The notes: generated from the letters alone by a model not told the origin. 7,275 nucleotides of DNA from Thermoplasmata archaeon (GCA_007129655.1 SKVC01000020.1:1-7275), one strand, 5' to 3'; shown: positions 1-6,976, counted from the first letter of the stretch. Translations and numbers: made by a program.

Positions 1-138
1 ATCGGAGAAGAAACCATAGCCAACGTATCACGATTTTACCATATCTTCGAGGAACCCGGTGAATACGAGTTATCGGCTTATCTAAACGGCGAAGAGGTAG
101 ACTCTTTAACTGTAATTATAGAAAATGACAATCGCGGT
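1..138 (+). other. PKD/Ig-like beta-sandwich C-terminal end, in frame with the proteolipid
   Basis: Frame 1 reads through all 46 codons, while frames 2 and 3 hit stops within this stretch. The peptide contains FYHIFEEPGEYELSAYLNG and then DSLTVIIEN. This matches the last strands of a PKD domain: an H-x-F/Y turn, PGxY, alternating hydrophobic residues, and a closing TVxV-like strand. PKD and related folds are usually on the outside of archaeal cells. The N-terminus of a c-type hairpin also faces outside, so the topology is consistent with a fusion. It could instead be the end of a separate upstream protein whose stop was lost by mutation or sequence error. The fold call is by eye. Confidence 0.6.
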
Positions 139-1092
139 ATGTTCCTGGCTACCATCGGTGCCGGACTGGCCGTCGGTATAGCCGGTATGGGTGCCGGTAT
201 CGGTATCGGTATCGCCGGAGCAGCCGGGGCGGGAGCCATCGCCGAGCAGCCTGATAAATTCGGTAAATCACTTGTTTTCACAGCACTTCCACAGACCCAG
301 GCTATATACGGTCTATTGATCGCTATTTTATTGTTCTTATTCACAGGTATAATCGGAGGAGAACCGGTGTCGTTATCGGTGGGACTCGTTGCAGTTGGTA
401 TCGGACTTGCAGTCGGTGTAGCGGGCCTTTCTGCCATCGGTCAGGGTATAGCAGCCGCAGGAGGTATCGCCACCTACAGTGAGAAGGAGGAACTATTCGG
501 TAAAGGTGTAGTTTTCTCTGTACTACCGGAGACCCAGGCTATCTACGGTCTGCTTATCGGTATTTTGTTGCTTCTATTCACCGGCATGCTGGGAGGAGCA
601 CCAAAGGATATGATGGCCGGATTGTCGGGACAAGCCATGGGATTGGTAGCCATCGGTGCCGGTTTGTCAGTAGGTATCGCCGGTTTATCCGCAATAGGCC
701 AGGGTATCGCCGCAGGTAGTGGTATAGCCACCGTAGCTGAAGACGAAAAAATATTCGGTCGTGCCATGGTCTTCTCTGTATTACCGGAGACCCAGGCCAT
801 CTATGGATTACTGGTAGCTATACTTTTGATAGTATTCAGCGGCATGCTGGGAGAAGTTACCACTGTAACCATGGGCATGGGCATCGCCGCCATCGGAGCC
901 GGCCTCGCCATCGGTATAGCCGGTGTGTCCGGTATAGGTCAAGGTATAACCGCCGGTTCGGCCATAGCCGCAGTTTCACGAAGAGAGGAAACCTTCGGTA
1001 AAGGGATGGTCTTCAGTGTCATGTCCGAGATATCTGCCATATTTGGATTGCTGATCGCCATCTTCATAATCCTGTTCCTTGGGTTTATGTGA
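1..1092 (+). CDS. atpK: A-type ATP synthase proteolipid (K/c), four hairpins, with PKD-like N-terminal segment; 5' partial
   Basis: This is the membrane rotor subunit that carries H+ or Na+ through the A-ATPase. From Met at 139 it reads 317 residues made of four helical hairpins (8 transmembrane helices), each a Gly/Ala-rich helix (IGAGLAVGIAG type) followed by a helix with the LPETQAIYG signature. The usual archaeal protein has one or two hairpins; larger multiples are known in some methanogens. The frame has no stop from base 1 to 1092, and the 46 codons before Met139 look protein-like (see 1-138). No in-frame ATG, GTG or TTG lies in 1-138 and no Shine-Dalgarno site precedes 139, whereas the other genes here have one. 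I therefore favour a start left of the window, with 139 as the fallback start. The stop TGA at 1090-1092 overlaps the ribosome site of atpE. Family assignment is certain; the N-terminus is not. Confidence 0.9.
   Translation: MGEETIANVSRFYHIFEEPGEYELSAYLNGEEVDSLTVIIENDNRGMFLATIGAGLAVGIAGMGAGIGIGIAGAAGAGAIAEQPDKFGKSLVFTALPQTQAIYGLLIAILLFLFTGIIGGEPVSLSVGLVAVGIGLAVGVAGLSAIGQGIAAAGGIATYSEKEELFGKGVVFSVLPETQAIYGLLIGILLLLFTGMLGGAPKDMMAGLSGQAMGLVAIGAGLSVGIAGLSAIGQGIAAGSGIATVAEDEKIFGRAMVFSVLPETQAIYGLLVAILLIVFSGMLGEVTTVTMGMGIAAIGAGLAIGIAGVSGIGQGITAGSAIAAVSRREETFGKGMVFSVMSEISAIFGLLIAIFIILFLGFM
139..1089 (+). repeat. Four tandem coding repeats, each one transmembrane hairpin of the proteolipid
   Basis: The repeats run roughly 139-360, 361-597, 598-855 and 856-1089 and align along their whole length. 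The ion-binding position on the second helix of each is Gln (292-294), Glu (529-531), Glu (787-789) and Glu (1027-1029). The first-helix Gln of the GQGI motif is Ile in repeat 1 (205-207) and is kept in repeats 2-4. The Thr-Gln after the carboxylate position is kept in repeats 1-3 but is Ile-Ser in repeat 4. Repeats 2 and 3 are the most alike, suggesting the most recent duplication or the strongest constraint. Unit spacing between the ion-site codons is 237, 258 and 240 bases. Confidence 0.9.
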
Positions 1093-1101
1093 GGTTAGAA
1101 A

Positions 1102-1683
1102 ATGTCGGTAGAGAACATAATAAAGAAGATAGACGCCGATGTTGAACGTAAGATCAAGTCGATCAGGCAGCGTCAGAAGGAGATGGCGAAAGAGATACGG
1201 GACGAGATCGAAGCGGAGAAAGGCAGTCGTATGGAGGAGATCAGAAAGCGTGAGGCCCGTGAGATCAAGGTGATGACCAACAGGATCATCTCGCAGGCGA
1301 AGCTGGACAAGAGGAAGAAGGTGTTGAAGGTAAGAGAAGAGGAGATCGATAGGGTCTTCGAACAGGCACTCAAAAAGGTTCGCGAGCTAGGACCCGAAGA
1401 GCATAAGGATTACCTGAGGCAGGCTATCGGAAAAGCTTCTTCACTCTTAGAAGGGAATGTGACCATACACTGTACGAAAGAAAATGAAAGAATAGTAAAA
1501 GAATTCACCGGCAAGATCGATCCAAAACTCAACGTGAAAGCGGACCTTTCCGACGTCACCGGTATAAAAGGAGAATCCGATGACGGTACCTCTTTGGATA
1601 TGACCATAGAGGCAAACATTCAAAGGATGAAGAAAGACTTGAGAAAAGAAATATCAGAGATATTATTTGCGGAGGAAACCTGA
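1102..1683 (+). CDS. atpE: A-type ATP synthase subunit E (peripheral stalk)
   Basis: This 193-residue protein forms the peripheral stalk (stator) together with subunit H and holds the A3B3 head against rotation. Residues 1 to about 95 are a highly charged Lys/Glu/Arg-rich helix with heptad-like spacing, as expected for the right-handed E/H coiled coil. The rest is the globular head-binding domain, ending in a helix rich in Lys and Glu. The length is usual for the family. The start ATG at 1102 has a GAGGT site at 1091-1095, 6 bases upstream, overlapping the proteolipid stop, so the two genes are probably translated in sequence from one message. The subunit H partner is not visible in the window. 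The assignment rests on length, composition, C-terminal pattern and position between K and C. Confidence 0.93.
   Translation: MSVENIIKKIDADVERKIKSIRQRQKEMAKEIRDEIEAEKGSRMEEIRKREAREIKVMTNRIISQAKLDKRKKVLKVREEEIDRVFEQALKKVRELGPEEHKDYLRQAIGKASSLLEGNVTIHCTKENERIVKEFTGKIDPKLNVKADLSDVTGIKGESDDGTSLDMTIEANIQRMKKDLRKEISEILFAEET
1671..1675 (+). promoter_or_regulatory. Shine-Dalgarno site supporting the TTG start of atpC
   Basis: GGAGG lies inside the last codons of atpE, 8 bases before TTG 1684. The next in-frame ATG (1696) would be 20 bases away, outside the normal window, so TTG 1684 is the better start. Confidence 0.75.
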
Positions 1684-2814
1684 TTGATTGATGATATGGT
1701 AACTCAGTTGGGCATGGTCAATATCGCCCTCATGGCCGTTGCGGTCTCGCTTCTTATCGTAGTTATACTGTTCATGGCTTACTTCAGGACCTTGGTCTCC
1801 ATCGCGCACTTTGCCTATCCTAACGCTAAATTCAGAGCACGGGGAGTACACTTTATCCGTGAAGATACTACCACACCACTCATAGAAAGCCGTAATATGA
1901 CTGAAGTATTCTCCGAGATCGAAAAGACAGGAACTGAGATGCCTAAGGATATTCGGGATGATCCGGACCGCTTCGAAGATGTTCTGGAAAGAACACTCGT
2001 ACAAGATATAATCGACGTAAGACAGACCGTTCCGAACCCCATGCGACCTTTTGTGGATGCTTGGATGCTGAGGTACGATGTAAAGATGATAAAGAGGGTG
2101 TTGAAGGGTATACGTAGCGAACTTTCCAAGGATGAACTCAAACGATCTGTTTTTCCCGTACATATTGTTGACGAAGAGATGCTTGAAGAACTGGTCAACT
2201 CCAGAGATATGCACGAAGTGTTCAATATTTTAAAGGAAACCCCCTTCGGCGAGCTCTTCACCGGCGCGGCTCCCGAAGAAAACTTCTTCATCATAGATCA
2301 AAAGCTGGACGCCTTTGCTTTCGGTAGATTAAAAGCCACCGTATTGCGGGCGGAAACCGAAGACCAGTCAGCGGTCAAGATATTCGTCGGCAAGTACACG
2401 GATATATTGAATATAAAAACCATCTTGAGAGGTCTCAACGCAGGTTTGACCGGCAAAGAGTTACAGGGAGCATTACTGCCGGCCGGAAGGGAGTTACCCT
2501 TGTGGAAGTTGGAGAAGATGTGCGAATCAGGCACTATGGACGAATCCATGGTCGAGCTGGAAGGGACTTCATATTCGGGCTTGAGAAAAGTCGGAAAGGA
2601 TCTATATGAGATGGAAAAATTCCTGGACACTATGCTCCTGAATATAACATCTCACATGATGACACAGTACATACTCAGTGTCGGCCCCACCATGAGATTT
2701 TTGATGGGTAAGGAATACGAAGTACGCAACATCAAGGCCATAGTCAGAGGTATCGCCGAGGGATTGGAATCCGGGGCAATAAAAGAGATGATGATATTGG
2801 AGGGAACTGCATGA
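1684..2814 (+). CDS. atpC: A-type ATP synthase subunit C with an N-terminal membrane helix
   Basis: Subunit C (homologue of eukaryotic V-ATPase d) caps the c-ring on the cytoplasmic side and seats the D/F shaft. This 376-residue protein shows the family's threefold internal repeat: RYDVKMIKRVLKG (130-142), DILNIKTILRG (240-250) and YEVRNIKAIVRG (345-356). The usual N-terminal YxYxxARxRA-like motif appears as FAYPNAKFRARG (43-54). Before it, residues about 11-34 form an uncharged hydrophobic stretch (MVNIALMAVAVSLLIVVILF) followed by Arg35, a likely transmembrane helix. Subunit C is normally soluble. Translation starts at TTG 1684, directly after the atpE stop; the next in-frame ATG (1696) would still keep the helix. 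The end overlaps atpF by an ATGA. Confidence 0.92.
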   Translation: MIDDMVTQLGMVNIALMAVAVSLLIVVILFMAYFRTLVSIAHFAYPNAKFRARGVHFIREDTTTPLIESRNMTEVFSEIEKTGTEMPKDIRDDPDRFEDVLERTLVQDIIDVRQTVPNPMRPFVDAWMLRYDVKMIKRVLKGIRSELSKDELKRSVFPVHIVDEEMLEELVNSRDMHEVFNILKETPFGELFTGAAPEENFFIIDQKLDAFAFGRLKATVLRAETEDQSAVKIFVGKYTDILNIKTILRGLNAGLTGKELQGALLPAGRELPLWKLEKMCESGTMDESMVELEGTSYSGLRKVGKDLYEMEKFLDTMLLNITSHMMTQYILSVGPTMRFLMGKEYEVRNIKAIVRGIAEGLESGAIKEMMILEGTA

Positions 2815-3143
2815 AGGTAGTCGTGGTTGGAGACAAGCAAATGGCTCTTGGATTCACACTTGCCGGGGTTGACGAGAGTTACACACCGGAAACAGAGATG
2901 GAAGCCATCAAGATCATAGATCAGCTTATAGAATCGACAGACACAGCGGTGATAATTATCTCCGAGAGAATAGCAGAGAGTATAAGAGAAAAATTCACCG
3001 AGTTGAAGCTCAGAAAGGGATTGTACCCCGTAATAGTAGAGTTACCGGACAAGGACGGTCCCCTTGAGGACAAAAAGGACCCGTTAAAGGATAAGATCAG
3101 AAGAGCAGTTGGTATAGACATAACTCCACAGGAGAATAGGTAA
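2811..3143 (+). CDS. atpF: A-type ATP synthase subunit F (central stalk)
   Basis: This 110-residue protein is the small regulatory subunit of the rotating shaft, bound to subunit D. It opens with a Rossmann-like first strand (MKVVVVGDKQMALGFTLAG), has a second strand at TAVIIISERIA, then the family's C-terminal pattern LPDKDGP followed by KDPLKDKIRRAVGIDI, which ends in the flexible helix that reaches into the head. Length and order fit the archaeal family. The ATG overlaps the atpC stop (ATGA), with GGAGGG at 2799-2804 placed 6 bases upstream, indicating coupled translation. The stop TAA is followed one base later by the atpA start. Confidence 0.96.
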   Translation: MKVVVVGDKQMALGFTLAGVDESYTPETEMEAIKIIDQLIESTDTAVIIISERIAESIREKFTELKLRKGLYPVIVELPDKDGPLEDKKDPLKDKIRRAVGIDITPQENR

Positions 3144-3144
3144 T

Positions 3145-5514
3145 ATGGTTGAAGAAGTAGAAGATAGCATAAAGCGAATAAAACCGGCGGACGAAAAGCA
3201 AGAAGGACGTATCATACGTATCGCCGGCCCGGTTATAAAGGCGGATAAGCTCCGTGGCGCAGAGATGTACGAAGTGGTAGAGGTCGGCAACGAGCGTTTG
3301 ATAGGAGAGATAATCGGCCTGGAAAAGGACGTTGCAACTATTCAGGTTTACGAAGAAACCGGAGGTATCGTACCCGGCGAGCCGGTATGCAGAACAGGAG
3401 AACCTCTTTCTGTGGAACTCGGACCAGGTCTTATCCAAAATATATATGACGGTATCCAGAGACCGCTTGAATTGATAATGGAGGAAACCGGAGATTTCAT
3501 CAAAAGAGGCGTGGACGTACCACCGTTATCTGAGAAAAAAAAGTGGGAATTTGAGCCTGTTGTTGAGAAGGGAGCTGAAGTTAAAGAAGGTGACATACTC
3601 GGTACTGTGCAGGAAACAAAAGTGGTGGAGCACCGGATCATGGTACCACCGGGGATCAGCGGCACTATCGATGAGATAGCTTCCAAGGGCGAGTACACTA
3701 TCGAAGACACAATAGCCAAGATAAACACTGAAGACGGTAAGAAGGAAGTCTCCATGAGACAGCGCTGGCCCGTCCGTGTCATGCGGCCGATAATCAAGAA
3801 GGATGCACCAAGGGACCTGATGGTCACCGGTCAGCGTGTACTCGATACCTTTTTCCCATTGGCTAAAGGCGGCACCGCTGCGATACCCGGGGGTTTCGGG
3901 ACAGGAAAATGCGTAGCGGGTGAAACTCCGGTATTGTTAGGCGACGGGACGAAGAAAACTATTGAGGATATTTATGAGGAGTACCAAGGAGACGGTACAT
4001 TACACAGAAATGGACACGAAGAATGGGTTGAACTTAACAATCCATTAGACGTATTATCCATGGCTGACGGTAGAATAATTAAAAAGAAAGCTACCTGCCT
4101 TTACAAAGGTAAAACGGATGGTACGGTTGTGATCCACACCAAATCCGGTAGGGAAGTAGAGTTAACATGTGTCCACAAGCTCTTCGTTTTGACTCCGGAT
4201 ATGGAAATAATAGAGAAGCCTGCCGGGGAGATACAGGAAGGAGATACACTTCTAGCTCCGAGAAAAGAATCTTTACAGGATGCTATTAATAAGAAAACTG
4301 GCGAAATGTTACAAATTGAAAAGAAAGATGCAGAGGATCATCTAGGCCATTTCTTACCGGACCCAGTTAGTTCGATAGAGGTGAAAGATGAGGTTAAAAC
4401 GGTTTATGATCTAACTGTTCCTGAAACTCATAATTTCGTGGGCGGTAACGCACCGATGATATTACACAATACCGTGATCCAGCACCAATTAGCTAAGTGG
4501 AGCGATGCGGACATCGTGGTGTACGTAGGTTGCGGAGAGAGGGGTAACGAGATGACCGATGTTCTGACGGCCTTCCCCGAATTGGAGGACCCGAGAACCG
4601 GCGAGCCGTTGATGAAGCGAACCATATTGATCGCCAATACCAGTAATATGCCTGTGGCTGCCAGAGAGGCCTCGGTTTATTCCGGTATCACCATCGCCGA
4701 GTACTACCGGGACATGGGCTACAACGTAGCTCTGATGGCCGATTCCACATCGAGATGGGCCGAGGCACTCCGTGAGATATCCGGAAGGCTGGAAGAGATG
4801 CCCGGTGAAGAGGGTTATCCGGCATATCTTGCATCTTCACTGGCAGCCTTCTACGAGCGTGCGGGAACGTGTCAGCTACTGGGTGAGCGAGAAGGTTCCG
4901 TATCCGTTATCGGTGCAGTCAGCCCGTCGGGCGGTGATTTCTCCGAACCGGTTACGCAGAATACACTGCGTATAGTACGTGTTTTCTGGGCGTTGGATAC
5001 AGAGCTGAAGAACAAGAGACATTTTCCGTCGATCAACTGGCTGCGTTCTTACTCACTGTATCTAGACGACGTTGCGGGTTGGTGGGGAGAGAATGTAAAC
5101 GAAAGATGGCATGAGCTCAGACGAGAGACCATGCGTTTATTGGAGAAGGAAAGCGGTCTCGAGGAGATAGTCCAGCTAGTAGGTCCCGATGCACTGCCAC
5201 CGGGAGATAAATTCGCTCTGCAAGCGGCCAGAATAATCCGTGAAGACTTTTTGCAACAGAATGCATTCCACGATGTAGATACCTACTGTGAGCCTGAAAA
5301 ACAGTATCGTATGCTGGAAGTGATGATGGCATACTACGAAAAAGGGATGGAACTGCTTGAGAAAGATAAAGTTTCATTCGATTCCTTGGAACAGATGGAA
5401 GTGGTCGAAAAACTCAGCCGGATGTCCAATGTGCCACAGGAAGATTGGGAAGAGAGATTCGCAGACATCGAGATGAACATGAATAAAGAATTCGACTCAC
5501 TAACGGGGGAATGA
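3145..5514 (+). CDS. atpA: A-type ATP synthase catalytic subunit A precursor, interrupted by an intein
   Basis: This is the catalytic nucleotide-binding subunit of the A3B3 head. The 789-residue precursor comprises extein residues 1-255, an intein at 256-442, and extein 443-789, giving a mature protein of 602 residues. Visible parts are the beta-barrel start (GRIIRIAGPVIKA), the A-specific non-homologous insert, the P-loop GGFGTGK|T split by the intein, the catalytic Glu of GCGERGNEM (precursor E465), SNMPVAAREASVYSGITIAE, and the Walker B region LMADSTSRWAEALREISGRL (Asp533). The start ATG has GGAG at 3131-3134. About 20 charged residues precede the barrel, slightly more than usual, with no better downstream start. 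The P-loop has Gly and Thr where many archaeal proteins have Pro and Ser (GPFGSGKT). The protein cannot bind nucleotide properly until the intein splices out. Confidence 0.98.
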   Translation: MVEEVEDSIKRIKPADEKQEGRIIRIAGPVIKADKLRGAEMYEVVEVGNERLIGEIIGLEKDVATIQVYEETGGIVPGEPVCRTGEPLSVELGPGLIQNIYDGIQRPLELIMEETGDFIKRGVDVPPLSEKKKWEFEPVVEKGAEVKEGDILGTVQETKVVEHRIMVPPGISGTIDEIASKGEYTIEDTIAKINTEDGKKEVSMRQRWPVRVMRPIIKKDAPRDLMVTGQRVLDTFFPLAKGGTAAIPGGFGTGKCVAGETPVLLGDGTKKTIEDIYEEYQGDGTLHRNGHEEWVELNNPLDVLSMADGRIIKKKATCLYKGKTDGTVVIHTKSGREVELTCVHKLFVLTPDMEIIEKPAGEIQEGDTLLAPRKESLQDAINKKTGEMLQIEKKDAEDHLGHFLPDPVSSIEVKDEVKTVYDLTVPETHNFVGGNAPMILHNTVIQHQLAKWSDADIVVYVGCGERGNEMTDVLTAFPELEDPRTGEPLMKRTILIANTSNMPVAAREASVYSGITIAEYYRDMGYNVALMADSTSRWAEALREISGRLEEMPGEEGYPAYLASSLAAFYERAGTCQLLGEREGSVSVIGAVSPSGGDFSEPVTQNTLRIVRVFWALDTELKNKRHFPSINWLRSYSLYLDDVAGWWGENVNERWHELRRETMRLLEKESGLEEIVQLVGPDALPPGDKFALQAARIIREDFLQQNAFHDVDTYCEPEKQYRMLEVMMAYYEKGMELLEKDKVSFDSLEQMEVVEKLSRMSNVPQEDWEERFADIEMNMNKEFDSLTGE
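3910..4470 (+). mobile_element. Mini-intein in subunit A, VMA-b insertion site, no homing endonuclease
   Basis: The 187-residue insert begins with Cys1 (3910-3912) in block A (CVAGETPVLLGDG) and has the block B TxxH motif as TCVH (Thr 4165, His 4174-4176). Block F is VYDLTVPETHNFVGG and block G ends LHN with Asn at 4468-4470. The +1 residue is Thr (4471-4473), the Mg2+-binding Thr of the P-loop. All residues needed for standard class 1 splicing are present, so it should be active. No LAGLIDADG or other endonuclease motif is present; blocks B and F are joined by a charged linker of about 30-40 residues. The site and small size resemble the VMA inteins of Thermoplasma species. The DNA is AT-richer than its host gene. 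Ends are fixed by alignment of the exteins (GTGK joined to TVIQHQLAKW). Confidence 0.97.
5505..5510 (+). promoter_or_regulatory. Shine-Dalgarno site that favours the second ATG of atpB
   Basis: GGGGGA ends directly before the ATG at 5511 but 6 bases before the ATG at 5517. Normal spacing therefore supports 5517 as the start, making the extra Met-Lys of the longer reading unlikely. Confidence 0.55.
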
Positions 5515-5516
5515 AG

Positions 5517-6905
5517 ATGACAAAAGAAGATATCAAGCGAGCGGAATACAGGAATGTAGTAGAAGTATCCGGTCCGTTGATGGTAGTCGAAGGCGTTAGC
5601 GATGTGGCCTTCAACGAGATCGCAAGGATCAAACTGCCCAGCGGTGAAGAGCGTCTCGGACAGGTTCTTGAAGCGGAGTCAAATCGTGCAGTTCTTCAAG
5701 TCTTTGCGGGAACCCGGGGCCTGGATACCGATCTAACCTCGGTTCAATTCACCGGAGAAGTGATGAAGTTCGGTGTGTCCAGAGAACTTTTAGGTAGGAC
5801 TTTTAACGGTATCGGAGAGCCCATCGATGGCAGCCCGGATATAATACCGGAAGAAGAGCGGAACATAAACGGAGATCCTATCAATCCTACGGCGAGAGAA
5901 TTTCCTAGAGAGTTTATTCAAACCGGAATATCAACAATAGACGGCATGTTAACTTTGGTACGCGGTCAGAAACTACCTATATTCAGTGCCAGCGGTCTTC
6001 CGCATAACAGCGTCGCCGCACAGATCGCCAGGCAGGCAAAAGTTCTGGGAGAGGAAGAGGAATTCGCCGTGGTTTTCTGCGCTATGGGTATCACATCCGA
6101 GGAAGCAAATTACTTTATGCGCGACTTCGAAAGGACCGGTGCACTGGAGCGTGCGGTGCTCTTCATGAATCTCGCCAACGACCCGGCTATCGAGCGTATC
6201 ATCATCCCCAGGATGGCCCTTACGGCTTCCGAGTACCTGGCCTTCGACCAGGGCATGCAGGTACTTACCATACTGACCAACATGACAAATTACTGCGAAG
6301 CCCTCCGTGAGATAGCAGCGGCCCGCGAAGAGGTACCGGGCAGACGTGGATACCCGGGCTACCTGTACACCGATCTGGCAAGCATCTACGAGCGAGCCGG
6401 ACGTATAACCGGTCGTGAAGGTTCCATCACCATGATACCGTTACTAACGATGCCCGACGACGATATCACACATCCTATCCCCGATCTTACAGGATACATC
6501 ACCGAAGGCCAGCTAGTGTTCTCAAGAGAGTTACATCGTAAAGGCATCCGACCGCCGCTAACGCCGGGTGCCAGCCTATCGAGGTTGATGCAGCACGGTA
6601 TCGGCCCGGATAGGACAAGAGAGGACCACATGGACGTAAGTAACCAGTTATACGCCGCATACGCCGAAGGGAACCGTCTCAGAGACCTTGTGGCCGTTGT
6701 CGGTGAAGAAGCGCTCACAGATAGGGACCAAAGCTATCTAAAATTCTCAGAAGCCTTCGAAGATCGATTCATCAACCAGGGCGAAGACGAAGATCGGAGC
6801 ATCGAAGACACTCTGGATTTAGCTTGGGAACTGCTAACCATAATACCACAGCGAGAGCTCAAGAGGATCGAAGAGAAGTGGATCGAGAAGTACTATCCGG
6901 CCTAA
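5517..6905 (+). CDS. atpB: A-type ATP synthase subunit B (non-catalytic head subunit)
   Basis: Subunit B alternates with A in the head and supplies the arginine finger to the catalytic site. From ATG 5517 it has 462 residues, the usual length; ATG 5511, overlapping the atpA stop, would add two. The N-terminal barrel (YRNVVEVSGPLMVVEGV) is followed by GRTFNGIGEPIDG. Where catalytic subunits have a P-loop there is SASGLPHNSVAAQIARQA, the B-family hallmark. Then come FVVFC-like AVVFCAMGITSEEANYFM, YLYTDLASIYERAGR and SLSRLM, whose Arg (6582-6584) is the expected arginine finger. The segment before it reads PLTPGASLSRLM rather than the common PxxxLPSLSRLM. Subunit D, usually the next gene, does not follow. 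Confidence 0.97.
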   Translation: MTKEDIKRAEYRNVVEVSGPLMVVEGVSDVAFNEIARIKLPSGEERLGQVLEAESNRAVLQVFAGTRGLDTDLTSVQFTGEVMKFGVSRELLGRTFNGIGEPIDGSPDIIPEEERNINGDPINPTAREFPREFIQTGISTIDGMLTLVRGQKLPIFSASGLPHNSVAAQIARQAKVLGEEEEFAVVFCAMGITSEEANYFMRDFERTGALERAVLFMNLANDPAIERIIIPRMALTASEYLAFDQGMQVLTILTNMTNYCEALREIAAAREEVPGRRGYPGYLYTDLASIYERAGRITGREGSITMIPLLTMPDDDITHPIPDLTGYITEGQLVFSRELHRKGIRPPLTPGASLSRLMQHGIGPDRTREDHMDVSNQLYAAYAEGNRLRDLVAVVGEEALTDRDQSYLKFSEAFEDRFINQGEDEDRSIEDTLDLAWELLTIIPQRELKRIEEKWIEKYYPA

Positions 6906-6925
6906 ATTATTGAGTAGACCGAACA

Positions 6926-6934
6926 TTTTTTAAA
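6926..6934 (+). promoter_or_regulatory. Candidate archaeal TATA element for the acyl-CoA dehydrogenase gene
   Basis: TTTTTTAAA sits in the 71-base gap after atpB, preceded by a purine-containing CCGAACA that could act as a BRE. A start about 25 bases downstream (near 6955) would give a roughly 20-base leader containing the GGGGT ribosome site at 6965-6969. A second AT-rich match, ATATAAAA at 6957-6964, is too close to the ATG unless the transcript were nearly leaderless. The T-run could also serve as a terminator for the ATPase message; no hairpin was seen with it. Confidence 0.45.
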
Positions 6935-6976
6935 CTCCTTCCAACTCTTTATGAGGATATAAAAGGGGTAATTAAG

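Noticed and set aside
78..437. 119-codon minus-strand open frame rich in Pro, Ala and Ile
   Set aside because: The low-complexity Pro/Ala/Ile composition is the complement of the Gly/Ala/Ile codons of the proteolipid; not a gene.
139..1089. Could the four repeats be a CRISPR-like or satellite DNA repeat?
   Set aside because: The units are about 240 bases, diverged at the DNA level and aligned as protein hairpins; they are coding duplications.
1663..2214. 183-codon minus-strand open frame opposite atpC
   Set aside because: It lies wholly against a confidently identified gene, its protein matches nothing I recognise, and it has no ribosome site or operon context. It is a shadow frame.
4180..4380. 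Possible homing endonuclease between intein blocks B and F
   Set aside because: The segment is too short and has no LAGLIDADG, HNH or GIY-YIG motif; it reads as a charged linker.
6935..6965. Hairpin terminator after atpB
   Set aside because: No convincing inverted repeat was found; only the T-run at 6926-6931 could act in termination, and it doubles as the TATA candidate.
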